From positions 124,001 to 188,000 of the forward strand of contig LYSZ01000002.1 of NCBI GenBank assembly GCA_001657385.1: a stretch of DNA of 64,000 bases. Direction: 5' to 3'. The first letter of the stretch is position 1; each line of letters starts with the position of its first letter. Source of the DNA: Parvularcula sp. BBD 1991-13. GTDB lineage: Bacteria > Pseudomonadota > Alphaproteobacteria > Caulobacterales > Parvularculaceae. Shown here one piece after another: positions 18,419 through 26,570 of this stretch. The notes under the pieces were generated by a model, which saw only the letters and a program-made list of their open reading frames with translations, was not told where the DNA came from and made no database searches. Made by a program: the position numbers and the translations under genes.

Positions 18419-18475
18419 AAAACGGGCGGGTATCAGGCGGCGACGCGCGCCGGCTTGTACCGTGAAAGAGGAAAT

Positions 18476-19897
18476 GTGGGCCGCACCCTGTTCGACAAGC
18501 TCTGGGACATTCACCGCGTCGCCGTCGACGACGACGGCGCGGCCTATATCGCCGTCGACCGCGTCTTCCTGCACGAACGCACCGGCGGCGTGGCGCTGAA
18601 ATCCCTGCTGGAAGCCGGGCGCCAGGTTAAAGCGCCGGACCGGGTGTTCTGCGTCATGGACCATATCGTCTCCTTCGCGGCCGGACGGGGGCGCAACGAC
18701 GCGCGTTCTCCCGGCGGCGAGACCTTCATTACGCAGACCCGGGCGATGGCGGAGAAAACCGGGATCGCGCTCATCGATACCGACGACCCGCGTCAGGGCA
18801 TCGTGCACGTCATCGCGCCGGAACTGGGCGTTGTCGCGCCCGGCGTTTCCATCGTCTGTCCGGACAGCCACACCTGCAGTCTCGGCGCGTTCGGCGCGCT
18901 CGCCATGGGCATCGGCTCCAGCGAGGCCGAGCATATCATGGCGACCGGCGTCATGCGCATTCACAAACCCGAACAGTTGCGTGTACGAATTGACGGCGTT
19001 TTGCCGGATGGCGTGTCCGCGAAGGATCTTGCGCTTCATCTTATCTCGGCTTACGGCGCGGACGGGGGCAAGCGGCGGGCGATTGAATTCTGCGGCGCCG
19101 CCGTGTCGGCGATGGACCCGGAGGCGCGCTTGACCCTGTGCAATCTCGCCGTCGAATTCGCGGCGTTCACGGCGCTGATCGCGCCGGATGAAAAGATACG
19201 CAATTATCTGCGCGGCCGCCCCCATGCTCCCTCCGGCAACCTTCTGGCCGCGGCTGAAGAACACTGGGCGGAGCTTTATACCGACCGGGACGCGGTTTTC
19301 GACGAAGAAATCCGGATCAATGCGGACCATATGGCGCCATTTGTCAGTTGGGGGACGAGCCCGGACCAGTGCGCGCCCGTGACCGGCGGCGCCCCGGATC
19401 TCGATGCGCTGGGGCCCGGGCGCGTCGACCGGGCGAGACAGGCGATGGCCTATATGGGATTCGCGCCGGGGACGCGGTTTGCCGACCTGCCGATCGACGG
19501 CGCCTTTATCGGTTCGTGCACCAATGGCCGTCTGTCCGACCTGCGTGCGGCGGGGGCCGTGCTCAAGGGGCGCACGGTCGTCGACGGCGTGCGCGCGGTC
19601 TGCGTTCCCGGCTCCCAGCGAGTGCGGGCCGAGGCCGAGGCCGAAGGGCTCGACGAGATTTTCAAAACCGCCGGTTTTGAATGGGGCGCGCCCGGCTGCG
19701 CCATGTGCTTCTATGCGGGCGGCGAGACTTTCGCCCCGAAAGCGCGTGTGGTCTCGTCCACCAACCGGAATTTCGAAGGCCGCCAGGGGCCGGGCGTGCG
19801 CACTCATCTCGCCAGCCCCGCCACGGTCGCGGCGAGCGCCGTCGCCGGACGGATCGTCGGGGCGTCGTCGTTAGGCGCGGCGGCGGGGGCGGCATGA
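18476..19897 (+). CDS. LeuC-type hydro-lyase large subunit (aconitase superfamily)
   Basis: About 473 residues from a GTG start preceded by GAAAGAGGAA, giving VGRTLFDKLWDIH as in LeuC N-termini. The three cluster cysteines are present: Cys348 in GSCTNGR and Cys408/Cys411 in PGCAMC, ligands of a [4Fe-4S] cluster. The family hydrates/dehydrates malate-type acids: isopropylmalate, citraconate/citramalate, maleate, dimethylmaleate. Leucine biosynthesis is unlikely here: no leuA/leuB is adjacent, the catabolic operator is upstream, and CoA-transferase and HMG-CoA-lyase-type genes follow. An alkyl-maleate hydratase is my inference. Its stop overlaps the small subunit start (ATGA). Confidence 0.85.
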   Translation: MGRTLFDKLWDIHRVAVDDDGAAYIAVDRVFLHERTGGVALKSLLEAGRQVKAPDRVFCVMDHIVSFAAGRGRNDARSPGGETFITQTRAMAEKTGIALIDTDDPRQGIVHVIAPELGVVAPGVSIVCPDSHTCSLGAFGALAMGIGSSEAEHIMATGVMRIHKPEQLRVRIDGVLPDGVSAKDLALHLISAYGADGGKRRAIEFCGAAVSAMDPEARLTLCNLAVEFAAFTALIAPDEKIRNYLRGRPHAPSGNLLAAAEEHWAELYTDRDAVFDEEIRINADHMAPFVSWGTSPDQCAPVTGGAPDLDALGPGRVDRARQAMAYMGFAPGTRFADLPIDGAFIGSCTNGRLSDLRAAGAVLKGRTVVDGVRAVCVPGSQRVRAEAEAEGLDEIFKTAGFEWGAPGCAMCFYAGGETFAPKARVVSSTNRNFEGRQGPGVRTHLASPATVAASAVAGRIVGASSLGAAAGAA

Positions 19898-20544
19898 CCG
19901 GACGGCTCCCTTTCCTGCGCCACCGCGGCGTCGCGGCGCCGTTGCTGGCCGATAATATCGATACGGATCAGATTATCCCCTCGCGGGAGATGAAAGCGGT
20001 CAGCCGCGAAGGTCTGGGCGGCGCCCTGTTCGCCGGATGGCGCTATCTGAGCCCCGGCGGGCGCGAGGAAAATCCCGATTTCATTTTGAACCGGCCAGCC
20101 TACCGCCAGGCGGCTTTTTTGCTGGGCGGGCGGAATTTCGGCTGCGGATCTTCCCGGGAGCATGCCGTCTGGGCGCTGAAGGATTACGGCGTCCTGGCGA
20201 TCATTGCGCCGTCCTTCGGCGAGATTTTTCTGGCGAATTGTATTCGCAACGGTCTTCTGCCCGTCGTCGCCGACGCGGATCTCGTCGCTCGCCTGGCGCG
20301 CTTGGTCGCAGAAGACCCCCGGGAACGCCTCCTTACCGTCGACCTGCCGGCGCAACGGGTTTCCATCGCCGGCGGGTCCGGTCTGGAATTCAGCTTCGAC
20401 ATTGACGCTTATTCAAAACGTCTGTTGACGGAAGGGCTCGACCCGATCGGGCTGACCCTTTCACGCCGCGCGGAGATCGACGCATTCCTGGCGGCCGATG
20501 CGGCGGAACGGCCCTGGATCTACGGCTCGGGAGAGGGCGGCTAG
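19894..20544 (+). CDS. LeuD-type hydro-lyase small subunit
   Basis: About 216 residues of the swivelling aconitase domain: ADNIDTDQIIPSREMK at the N-terminus and the substrate loop GRNFGCGSSREHAVWALKDYG, both diagnostic of LeuD. It completes the heterodimeric hydro-lyase with the preceding gene, whose stop it overlaps. The catalytic Ser-Arg in GCGSSREHA is intact. It is convergent with the CaiB gene, only 3 bp apart. Paired with CaiB and lyase genes it fits a (substituted maleate to malate) hydration step in a degradative path. Confidence 0.86.
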   Translation: MTGRLPFLRHRGVAAPLLADNIDTDQIIPSREMKAVSREGLGGALFAGWRYLSPGGREENPDFILNRPAYRQAAFLLGGRNFGCGSSREHAVWALKDYGVLAIIAPSFGEIFLANCIRNGLLPVVADADLVARLARLVAEDPRERLLTVDLPAQRVSIAGGSGLEFSFDIDAYSKRLLTEGLDPIGLTLSRRAEIDAFLAADAAERPWIYGSGEGG

Positions 20545-20547
20545 ACT

Positions 20548-21768
20548 CTACTCCGCCGCTTCGCAGGAAGATTTCCGGTTGTGCGGATCGCAAATGATGT
20601 TGCTCTTGTCGAGGGCGTTGATCCTGTCGTCGGAAAGACCGAGCCCGCGCAGGATCTCGCGGCTGTGTTCGCCCGCCATGGGCGGATCGAAGCGCTTGCC
20701 GAGGCGCTCCCCGGACAGGCTCACGGGCAGCGCCGGCAGGGCGATATCGTCGCCATTCGGAATTTTCATGTCCAGAAGCCCGCCGCTCGCTATGAGATGC
20801 GGATCGTGCAGCAGGTCCTCCGGTTTCGTGATCGGCGCGAAAGGCAGTCCGATGTCCTCAAGCCTGTCCATCAACTCGCCTTGCGCATAGCCGCTGAACA
20901 GCGTGCGCAGCCGCGGCAACAGGGTGTCGCGTTTCGCGACGCGCTCATTATTCGTTGACAGCGTTTCATCGGCGGCGAGATCGTCAAGGCCAAAAGCGTC
21001 GCAGAACTTTTTCCACTGGGTGTCCGTCACGACGCCAATGAAGACCTTATCGTCATTTTTCACGTCAAAGACGTCATAAACCGCCCAAGCGGAAACCCGC
21101 GCCGGCATGGGCGCCGCCGGCGCGCCGGTAACGGCCAGTTGCGCGATATGCTGCCCCACCAGGAAGACCGTCGTTTCGAACAGCGACGCGGTGACGTGGC
21201 TTCCCTTGCCCGTGCGGTCCCGTTCCCGCAGGGCGGCGAGCGCTGCAATGGCGCCGAACATGCCGCCGGTAACGTCGATCACGGACGATCCCGCGCGCAG
21301 CGGCCGCCCCGGCGGACCCGTCATATAGGCGAGCCCGCCCATCATCTGCGCCACTTCGTCGAGCGCCGTGCGGTGGGCGTAGGGGCCGTCGAGAAAGCCC
21401 TTTTCCGAGCAATAGACAAGACGGGGGTTGCGTACGGACAAAGCCTCGTAGCCGAAACCGAGTTTGTCGAGCGCGCCGGGACGAAAGTTTTCGATGAAGA
21501 CGTCGGCCTTGTCGATCAGGTCGTGGGCGATCTTTGCGCCTTCTTCGGACTTCAGGTCGATGGCGAGGCTTTTCTTGTTGCGGTTATACATCGAAAAGTA
21601 GCCCGCGCCGGACCCGCGCAGCCGTCGCGTCTTGTCGCCGTCCACCGGCTCGATCTTCAGGACGTCGGCGCCGAGGTCGGCGAAGATCAACCCGGCGGCA
21701 GGGCCCATCACCATGTGCGTGAATTCTACGACTCGCAGGCCGTCGAGCGGTTTTGGGGCGCTTGTCAT
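20548..21768 (-). CDS. CaiB/BaiF family CoA-transferase (III)
   Basis: About 406 residues of the class III CoA-transferase family, which moves CoA between carboxylates through an aspartyl-CoA ester. The catalytic Asp is at residue 137 (TALDEVAQMMGG). N-terminal LDGLRVVEFTHMVMGPAAGLIFADLGADVLKIEP is typical. The start at 21768 has GGAcGGAAT just upstream; longer frames run through the operator and are rejected. It is divergent from the HMG-CoA-lyase-type gene, with the catalytic operator between, so CoA activation of a hydroxy-dicarboxylate followed by cleavage of the CoA ester is a sensible pair (compare citramalate CoA-transferase and citramalyl-CoA lyase). Confidence 0.86.
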   Translation of the reverse strand: MTSAPKPLDGLRVVEFTHMVMGPAAGLIFADLGADVLKIEPVDGDKTRRLRGSGAGYFSMYNRNKKSLAIDLKSEEGAKIAHDLIDKADVFIENFRPGALDKLGFGYEALSVRNPRLVYCSEKGFLDGPYAHRTALDEVAQMMGGLAYMTGPPGRPLRAGSSVIDVTGGMFGAIAALAALRERDRTGKGSHVTASLFETTVFLVGQHIAQLAVTGAPAAPMPARVSAWAVYDVFDVKNDDKVFIGVVTDTQWKKFCDAFGLDDLAADETLSTNNERVAKRDTLLPRLRTLFSGYAQGELMDRLEDIGLPFAPITKPEDLLHDPHLIASGGLLDMKIPNGDDIALPALPVSLSGERLGKRFDPPMAGEHSREILRGLGLSDDRINALDKSNIICDPHNRKSSCEAAE

Positions 21769-21799
21769 GGATTCCGTCCGGTTGAATTCGATCTCGTCT

Positions 21800-21815
21800 A
21801 TTTGGTATATCATTT
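21800..21815. promoter_or_regulatory. Catabolic operator copy 3 (ATTTGGTATATCATTT)
   Basis: Matches the repeated operator at 14 of 16 positions; the right half is perfect. It lies in the 99-bp gap between the divergent CaiB (start 21768) and HMG-CoA-lyase-type (start 21868) genes and could control both. Confidence 0.75.
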
Positions 21816-21867
21816 CACAGAACGGGCGTTGAGCGCAAGCGCCAAAACGCAGAAGAAAGCACGGTTG

Positions 21868-22827
21868 ATGTCTGAAAAATCCATTGAAATCAGCGAGGTA
21901 GGCCCCCGCGACGGGTTGCAGAATTGCGCCGCCATCATGCCGCTGGCGCACAAGCGGCGATGGATCGACGCGGAGGCGGCCGCCGGGGTGAGGGAAATCG
22001 AGGTCGGCTCGTTCGTGTCTAAAAAGCTGCTGCCGCAGATGGCCGACACCGCCGAGGTGGTTGCTCACGCACTGACGATCCCTGGACTGACGGTTGCGGT
22101 TCTCGTGCCCAATCTGCGCGGCGCCGAAGCGGCGGTCGAGGCCGGCGCCCACAAGATCACTCTTCCCCTGTCGGCCAGCGAGACCCATTCGATACGCAAT
22201 ATCCGCCGCACGCACGCGCAGGTAATCGACGAGGCGCGGGCGATTTCGGCATTGCTCGAAACGCTTCCCGCCGACAGGCGGCCTCACTTCGAGGGATCGT
22301 TGTCGACGGCGTTCGGCTGTACCCTCGAAGGGCCGATTGAGGAAGCGACGATCCTGCGGCTGGCCGAGCGGTTGATGGAAGCCGGATGCGACGAGGTCGG
22401 TCTTTCCGATACGACGGGTTACGGCGACCCGTCGTCCATGCGCCGTCTCATTCGCGCCGTTCGCGGCGTCGTCGGCGCGGACAGGCTGACGGGGGTTCAC
22501 CTGCACAATACGCGCGGGCTCGGGCTCGCCAACGCGCTCGCCGCTTATGAGGAAGGAATAACGACGTTCGACGCTTCCCTCGGCGGGCTGGGCGGGTGCC
22601 CCACCGCGCCGGGCGCAAGCGGCAATATCGTCACTGAGGATCTGGTCTTCATGTTCGAAGCCATGGGCGTTGCAACCGGCGTTGACCTTGAGGCGCTCAT
22701 CAAATGCCGGGAAATCGTTCGCGACGCCCTGCCGGATGAGGCGCTTTACGGCTTCACGCCGCGCGCCGGCCTGCCGCTCGGGTTCCGACGCGCCGCGCAG
22801 GCCGCCGGCTCCGGGTCAGGGGCCTGA
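21868..22827 (+). CDS. HMG-CoA lyase family protein
   Basis: About 319 residues of the HMGL-like TIM-barrel family: EISEVGPRDGLQN at the N-terminus (catalytic Arg-Asp), metal-binding HLHN at 211-214, and the C-terminal GGCPTAPGASGNIVTEDLV with the active-site Cys244. True HMG-CoA lyases read GCPYAPGASGN, so a Tyr to Thr change next to the Cys may reflect a different acyl group. It would split a 3-hydroxyacyl-CoA such as a citramalyl- or alkyl-malyl-CoA analogue into acyl-CoA plus a keto acid or acetoacetate. Position opposite the CaiB transferase and next to the LeuCD-type hydratase supports that. Confidence 0.85.
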   Translation: MSEKSIEISEVGPRDGLQNCAAIMPLAHKRRWIDAEAAAGVREIEVGSFVSKKLLPQMADTAEVVAHALTIPGLTVAVLVPNLRGAEAAVEAGAHKITLPLSASETHSIRNIRRTHAQVIDEARAISALLETLPADRRPHFEGSLSTAFGCTLEGPIEEATILRLAERLMEAGCDEVGLSDTTGYGDPSSMRRLIRAVRGVVGADRLTGVHLHNTRGLGLANALAAYEEGITTFDASLGGLGGCPTAPGASGNIVTEDLVFMFEAMGVATGVDLEALIKCREIVRDALPDEALYGFTPRAGLPLGFRRAAQAAGSGSGA

Positions 22828-22854
22828 TCCAGCCGACGGCGTCATTTCGCCCGT

Positions 22855-23373
22855 TCAGCTTGTATAGCTGAAGTCCTCGCCCTCATAGGCGCGCCAGTCG
22901 TCGCTGACGCGGGTTTCGTCGACCAGCGTGCGTTGAAAAAGCCGGTCCGCCTTGAACCATTGCCAGACGCGGGCGCGCGATTGTCCGTCATCGGAAAGCT
23001 GGATCATCTCGTAAAGATAAAGATCCGGCTCGCCCGTGCGCACCCAGTTCAGCATGGTGGTGCGCGAAAACGTATCGTAGGAAACATCCGCCGCCCACCC
23101 CTTGATGAAGTCGTTGTCCCACCAGAGCCGCCCGTCGCGGACGGCGGCGGGAAAATCGCGCGTCTCGGTCCTGCCGTCGGCCCAGGCGTAATGGTTGGTC
23201 TGGTGATAGGGGCGGCCGCTTTCGGGAAAACGGCACAACAGCCGCGAGCGGTGTTCGTCGGTCTTGGCGCCGTTGACGTCGAAATATCGGTAATACCCTT
23301 CCCACACGCCTTCATGGCGTGCCAGCAACGGCATGAGTTTCTTGAGATCGTTTGCGGTGACGGTTTGTGACAT
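22855..23373 (-). CDS. DUF3598-like (lipocalin-type) protein, copy A
   Basis: A 172-residue protein with the repeated strand pattern HEGVWEGYYRYFDVNGAKTDEH … HQTNHYAWADGRTETRDF … DGRLWWDNDFIKGW …, which resembles the DUF3598/calycin barrel known mainly from cyanobacteria and some proteobacteria. A second copy lies at 30656-31126. No signal peptide is seen, so it is cytoplasmic. A hydrophobic-ligand-binding or isomerase role is possible. It is the last gene of a four-gene leftward operon (VOC, oxidoreductase, hydrolase, this). AAAGG precedes the ATG. The family name is from memory of the pattern and not verified. Confidence 0.6.
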   Translation of the reverse strand: MSQTVTANDLKKLMPLLARHEGVWEGYYRYFDVNGAKTDEHRSRLLCRFPESGRPYHQTNHYAWADGRTETRDFPAAVRDGRLWWDNDFIKGWAADVSYDTFSRTTMLNWVRTGEPDLYLYEMIQLSDDGQSRARVWQWFKADRLFQRTLVDETRVSDDWRAYEGEDFSYTS

Positions 23374-23410
23374 GGAATGCCTTTCTCAACTGCATGTCGG
23401 ACGGAAAAAC

Positions 23411-24214
23411 CTATCGAAGCGCGGCCTTCACGGCCCTGACGGCGTCTTCGGTGAAAACATCGAGAAATCCGTGGCCCCACTCGGGATAGTCGATGATCTC
23501 CCCGTTTCTCAACAGCGGACGCGCCCGTTTCGTGTGTTCGTGGAGTTCGTCTTTCGGGTTGAGGATGGTGATCCGGTGCGGGAGCATGCGGATGATATCG
23601 TCGAAACGGGTTCCATAGACGAAGGCGGCCCGGTGGCCCCATTCGTAATTCTCCCCGCCGCGCAGGTTTTCCGCCATGGATTCGGCCATCATCTCCAGCG
23701 TCATGCCGGGTCCTTTGAAATGGATGATCCGCTCCCACATCACTTTAAAGCGGGTGCCTTCCTCGTCCAGCGGGATGGGTGAGAAATAGGCGTTGAAGGC
23801 GGCGCGTTCCTCGTCCGTCAGCATCGCCGCGGACACCATGACGATCCTGTTGACGCGCTCCGGCGCGATATACGTCATTTCCGCCGCGACTTTCGATCCG
23901 GTATGGTGGCCGAACAGGTCGACCTTCGTGTGACCCAGCGCGTCCGCGACCCGCCATACGCTGCGGGCGTAGTCGGCGACGCAGACATGGGGCTCGGCCG
24001 GCGGCGGCGCGGACTCGCCGTAGCCCGGATAATCCGAGGCCACCACAATCCGGTCGTCGCTCGCCGCCCGCATGAAACGCTCGAACTGCCGTCCGGACTT
24101 CGGACTCATATGGAGACAGTAAAGCGGCGGGGCGGTCGGTTTTTCCGGGGCCGCCATGCGAAGATGAATCTGGCCGTACTCGCCGTCGATAAACCGCCTT
24201 TTCGGTTCAGCCAT
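23411..24214 (-). CDS. Alpha/beta hydrolase with unusual nucleophile elbow
   Basis: A 267-residue alpha/beta-hydrolase fold protein. The oxyanion-side segment LYCLHMSP and SDYPGYGES are standard, and a C-terminal EWGHGFLDVF supplies the general-base His. The nucleophile elbow, normally G-x-S-x-G, reads GHHTG (residues 102-106), so the nucleophile position (104) is His. Such substitutions occur in some subfamilies and suggest either a non-hydrolytic (lyase, oxygenase or binding) role or loss of activity. It sits in the operon with a VOC protein and an MDR oxidoreductase, start at 24214 with AGGGG upstream. Confidence 0.78.
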   Translation of the reverse strand: MAEPKRRFIDGEYGQIHLRMAAPEKPTAPPLYCLHMSPKSGRQFERFMRAASDDRIVVASDYPGYGESAPPPAEPHVCVADYARSVWRVADALGHTKVDLFGHHTGSKVAAEMTYIAPERVNRIVMVSAAMLTDEERAAFNAYFSPIPLDEEGTRFKVMWERIIHFKGPGMTLEMMAESMAENLRGGENYEWGHRAAFVYGTRFDDIIRMLPHRITILNPKDELHEHTKRARPLLRNGEIIDYPEWGHGFLDVFTEDAVRAVKAALR

Positions 24215-24247
24215 GGCGCTTTTCCCCTGATCGTGACAAAGACTGTT

Positions 24248-25261
24248 TCACGCGGTCAGCGGCGAAACGCGAACCAGGCATTTGCCGATGTTCCGTCCGT
24301 CCATCAGCCGTTCGAACAACGCCGGCGCGTTTTCGAGGCCGTCGACCGCGTCTTCCGCCACCACGAGGGCGCCCTCGCGCACCCATTCGGCGGCGGTGCG
24401 CATATAATCGTCCCATTGCGGATAATAGTCGTAGACGACGAGCCCCATCAGCCGCGCACGCCTGGCGATGATGACGCCCGCGTTCAGCGGATGCAGGCTC
24501 TGCTGATCCGTATGGTATGCATCGACCAGCCCGCACAGAACCCCGCGTGCATAGGGGCGCGCATGGGAGAGGGCGACCATGGCCATGTCCGCCGACACAT
24601 TCTCGAAAAAAACGGTGAGCCCGTCCGGCAGGGCTTCGGCGAGGGCGTCGCGCCACCCCTCTTTTTTGTAATCGACGCAGGCGTCGAAGCCGTATCGCTC
24701 CGTCACCAGCGCGCATTTCTCGACACCGCCGGCGACGCCGACGACGCGGGCGGCGCCGTTGAGTTTCGCGATCTGTCCGGCGACGCCGCCGACCGGGCCG
24801 GCCGCCGCATCGACGAGAACGACGTCGCCGTTCCCGACCTCCGCGAGCCGCGTTATCCCGGCCCAGCCGGTCAGGCCCGGCATGCCCAGCGCGCCGAGAT
24901 GGGCGTCGAGCGGCGCCAGCGCGGGGTCGAGCTTGCGGCACGCCGCGCCGGGAAGCGCTGCGATGTCGCACCAGCCGCCATCCATGGAATGCACCCAGTC
25001 GCCGGGCGTCAGGCCGTCGCAGCGGCTTTCGGCCACCTCGCCGACAACGGCGCCGGGAACGGCGTCCTTCATCGGCGCCGGCGGCGCCTCGCCCATATGA
25101 CGCCCCCGCAGGCGGCTGCCCACATAAGGATCGAGGGAAAGGCGCGCGACGCGCACAAGGACGCCCCCCTCGGGGCAGGAAGGCGGCGCCGCCTCGATCA
25201 GCGCGAAATCATCCGCACGCGGCTTACGGTCGACGGGCGCTTTGAGGGCGACAAGCTTCAT
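24248..25261 (-). CDS. Medium-chain NADP-dependent oxidoreductase (CurA/LTB4-DH type)
   Basis: A 337-residue zinc-independent medium-chain reductase: the N-terminal catalytic part contains LSLDPYVGSRLRG, and the nucleotide-binding part has VLVDAAAGPVGGVAGQIAKLNGAARVVGVAG (GxxGxxG-like). The family (curcumin reductase, leukotriene B4 12-dehydrogenase, 2-alkenal reductase) reduces double bonds conjugated to a carbonyl. A role in saturating an unsaturated or vinyl side chain would fit a pigment-type substrate, but this is inference. Its ATG overlaps the stop of the upstream VOC gene (ATGA). Confidence 0.83.
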   Translation of the reverse strand: MKLVALKAPVDRKPRADDFALIEAAPPSCPEGGVLVRVARLSLDPYVGSRLRGRHMGEAPPAPMKDAVPGAVVGEVAESRCDGLTPGDWVHSMDGGWCDIAALPGAACRKLDPALAPLDAHLGALGMPGLTGWAGITRLAEVGNGDVVLVDAAAGPVGGVAGQIAKLNGAARVVGVAGGVEKCALVTERYGFDACVDYKKEGWRDALAEALPDGLTVFFENVSADMAMVALSHARPYARGVLCGLVDAYHTDQQSLHPLNAGVIIARRARLMGLVVYDYYPQWDDYMRTAAEWVREGALVVAEDAVDGLENAPALFERLMDGRNIGKCLVRVSPLTA

Positions 25262-26154
25262 GACGGCGGCGCCTCGCTTTCGACAATCTCAATCAGCGCG
25301 CCGTCAAGGTCTTTGACGACGCCGACGCGCCCGCCCTTGTAGACCGGTCCGTCGCGGCGCGCCGGCGGGACGACCCACGGTCCGGGCAGCGCGTCGAAAT
25401 CCGGCGTCCAGAACGTGCCGATCGCGCAGCCGGGCGCGAGCATCCCCTCGTGTTTCGGCCGTAAGTTCGCCGCGTCCGGGTACTGATCGAGTTCCAGGAA
25501 CACGTCCCGGCCATGGATCATGGTGGCGATGCGGTGAAGCTCGTCAAGCGGCGCGTCGAAAGCGTTGGCGAGCATGGTGTAGACGATTTCCATGTCGCGG
25601 CCTTTTTCAACCCCTGCGTGTCGTTCCATCCAGTCAAGGGAGGCGTCGAGGTCGGAACAGGCCATGACGAGAATGAACAGCTTGTCGATCGGGCTCGCTG
25701 CGCGGGGCAGGTCGTAAGCGGGCAGATCGTCCCGGATCTGCGTCAGGTACACGATCTCGCCGTCCGGTCCCTTGACCTGCATCGGATAGATGGCGGGAAG
25801 TCCGTCGATTTCCCTCGGGGGACCGATGATTTCGAACGGCGAGTCTTCCATGCGCGCGTTGGCCGCGAGGACGTCTTCAACGCAGATTTCGATGGCCGCC
25901 CAGCCGTAACTGCGCAAGGGGACGAAATCGGGATGCGGCGGTTGCTCTACGAGGCGCAGATAGATCTCAGCGCCGGACGCGGGCTGCATGATCGCGTAAG
26001 GCCGTCCGGCGGTTTCCGGCGCATCCCAGCTTGCCGCAAGATCCTGCGCGACCGCGCCCTCGTCCACGACGGCGTAGTCGAGATAGCGCGCGTAATTTCC
26101 CGCGGATGTTTTCAGATCGGCGACGGTCAGCGTGGCGGCGCGCAGCAGTTTCAT
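25258..26154 (-). CDS. Two-domain VOC family protein
   Basis: A 298-residue protein with two VOC modules: residues ~5-140 (AATLTVADLKTSAGNYARYLDYAVVDEGAVAQDLAASW … VKGPDGEIVYLTQI) and ~155-295 (LFILVMACSDLDASLDWMERHAGVEKGRDME … VKDLDGALIEIVES). Two-domain architecture is that of type I extradiol ring-cleavage dioxygenases and related lyases. The metal ligands cannot be confirmed by eye. It heads a four-gene leftward operon; operator copy 4 lies 57 bp upstream and is shared with the divergent DUF1330 gene. Confidence 0.75.
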   Translation of the reverse strand: MKLLRAATLTVADLKTSAGNYARYLDYAVVDEGAVAQDLAASWDAPETAGRPYAIMQPASGAEIYLRLVEQPPHPDFVPLRSYGWAAIEICVEDVLAANARMEDSPFEIIGPPREIDGLPAIYPMQVKGPDGEIVYLTQIRDDLPAYDLPRAASPIDKLFILVMACSDLDASLDWMERHAGVEKGRDMEIVYTMLANAFDAPLDELHRIATMIHGRDVFLELDQYPDAANLRPKHEGMLAPGCAIGTFWTPDFDALPGPWVVPPARRDGPVYKGGRVGVVKDLDGALIEIVESEAPPS

Positions 26155-26211
26155 GAAACGGGGCCTTTCCTGAATTGTCCGCCTTTGATTTTTCTGGGCG
26201 GTGGACTGCTC

Positions 26212-26227
26212 AAATGGTATATCATTT
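26212..26227. promoter_or_regulatory. Catabolic operator copy 4 (AAATGGTATATCATTT)
   Basis: Exact copy of the operator between the divergent VOC operon (start 26154) and DUF1330 gene (start 26274). Confidence 0.8.
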
Positions 26228-26273
26228 ATGGGGCCGGCGCCATAAGGCCGGACGGAGAAAAGAAGGAGAAAAC

Positions 26274-26567
26274 ATGGCCGCCTACATGATCGTCTTCGCC
26301 GACATTCACGACCGGGACCGGTTCATCGCTGAATACGGCGCGCCCGCCGGCGCCCTCGTCAAGGAATATGGCGGCGAATACGTGGTGCGCGCCCCCGGCG
26401 TGACGACGCTTGAAGGGGCGTTGTTCGAGGGGGCGTCGGCCGTCATCTCCAGATGGCCGGACCGCGCCGCCATCGAGGCGTTCTGGAATTCCGACGCCTA
26501 TCGGAAGTTGAAAGCGGCCCGCGCGCCGCTCGCCGATTGTCACGTAATGGTGGTCGAGGCGCCGTAA
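26274..26567 (+). CDS. DUF1330 family small protein
   Basis: A 97-residue dimeric alpha-beta-barrel protein: YMIVFADIHDRDRFIAEYGAPAGALVKEYGGEYVVRAPG … ISRWPDRAAIEAFWNSDAYRKLKAARAPLADCHVMVVEA is the DUF1330 pattern. Such small proteins occur in catabolic clusters as putative oxygenase or isomerase-like enzymes. AAGGAG lies right before the ATG. The operator is 46 bp upstream and the gene faces the oxidase/dehydrogenase fusion gene, ending 3 bp from its stop. Single-gene transcript likely. Reaction unknown. Confidence 0.82.
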   Translation: MAAYMIVFADIHDRDRFIAEYGAPAGALVKEYGGEYVVRAPGVTTLEGALFEGASAVISRWPDRAAIEAFWNSDAYRKLKAARAPLADCHVMVVEAP

Positions 26568-26570
26568 TCC

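Noticed and set aside
18858-18867. TGTCCGGACA core inside the LeuC-type gene, resembling the second operator
   Set aside because: It encodes the CPDSH part of the protein, lacks the flanking TTT/AAA arms and is not near a start codon.
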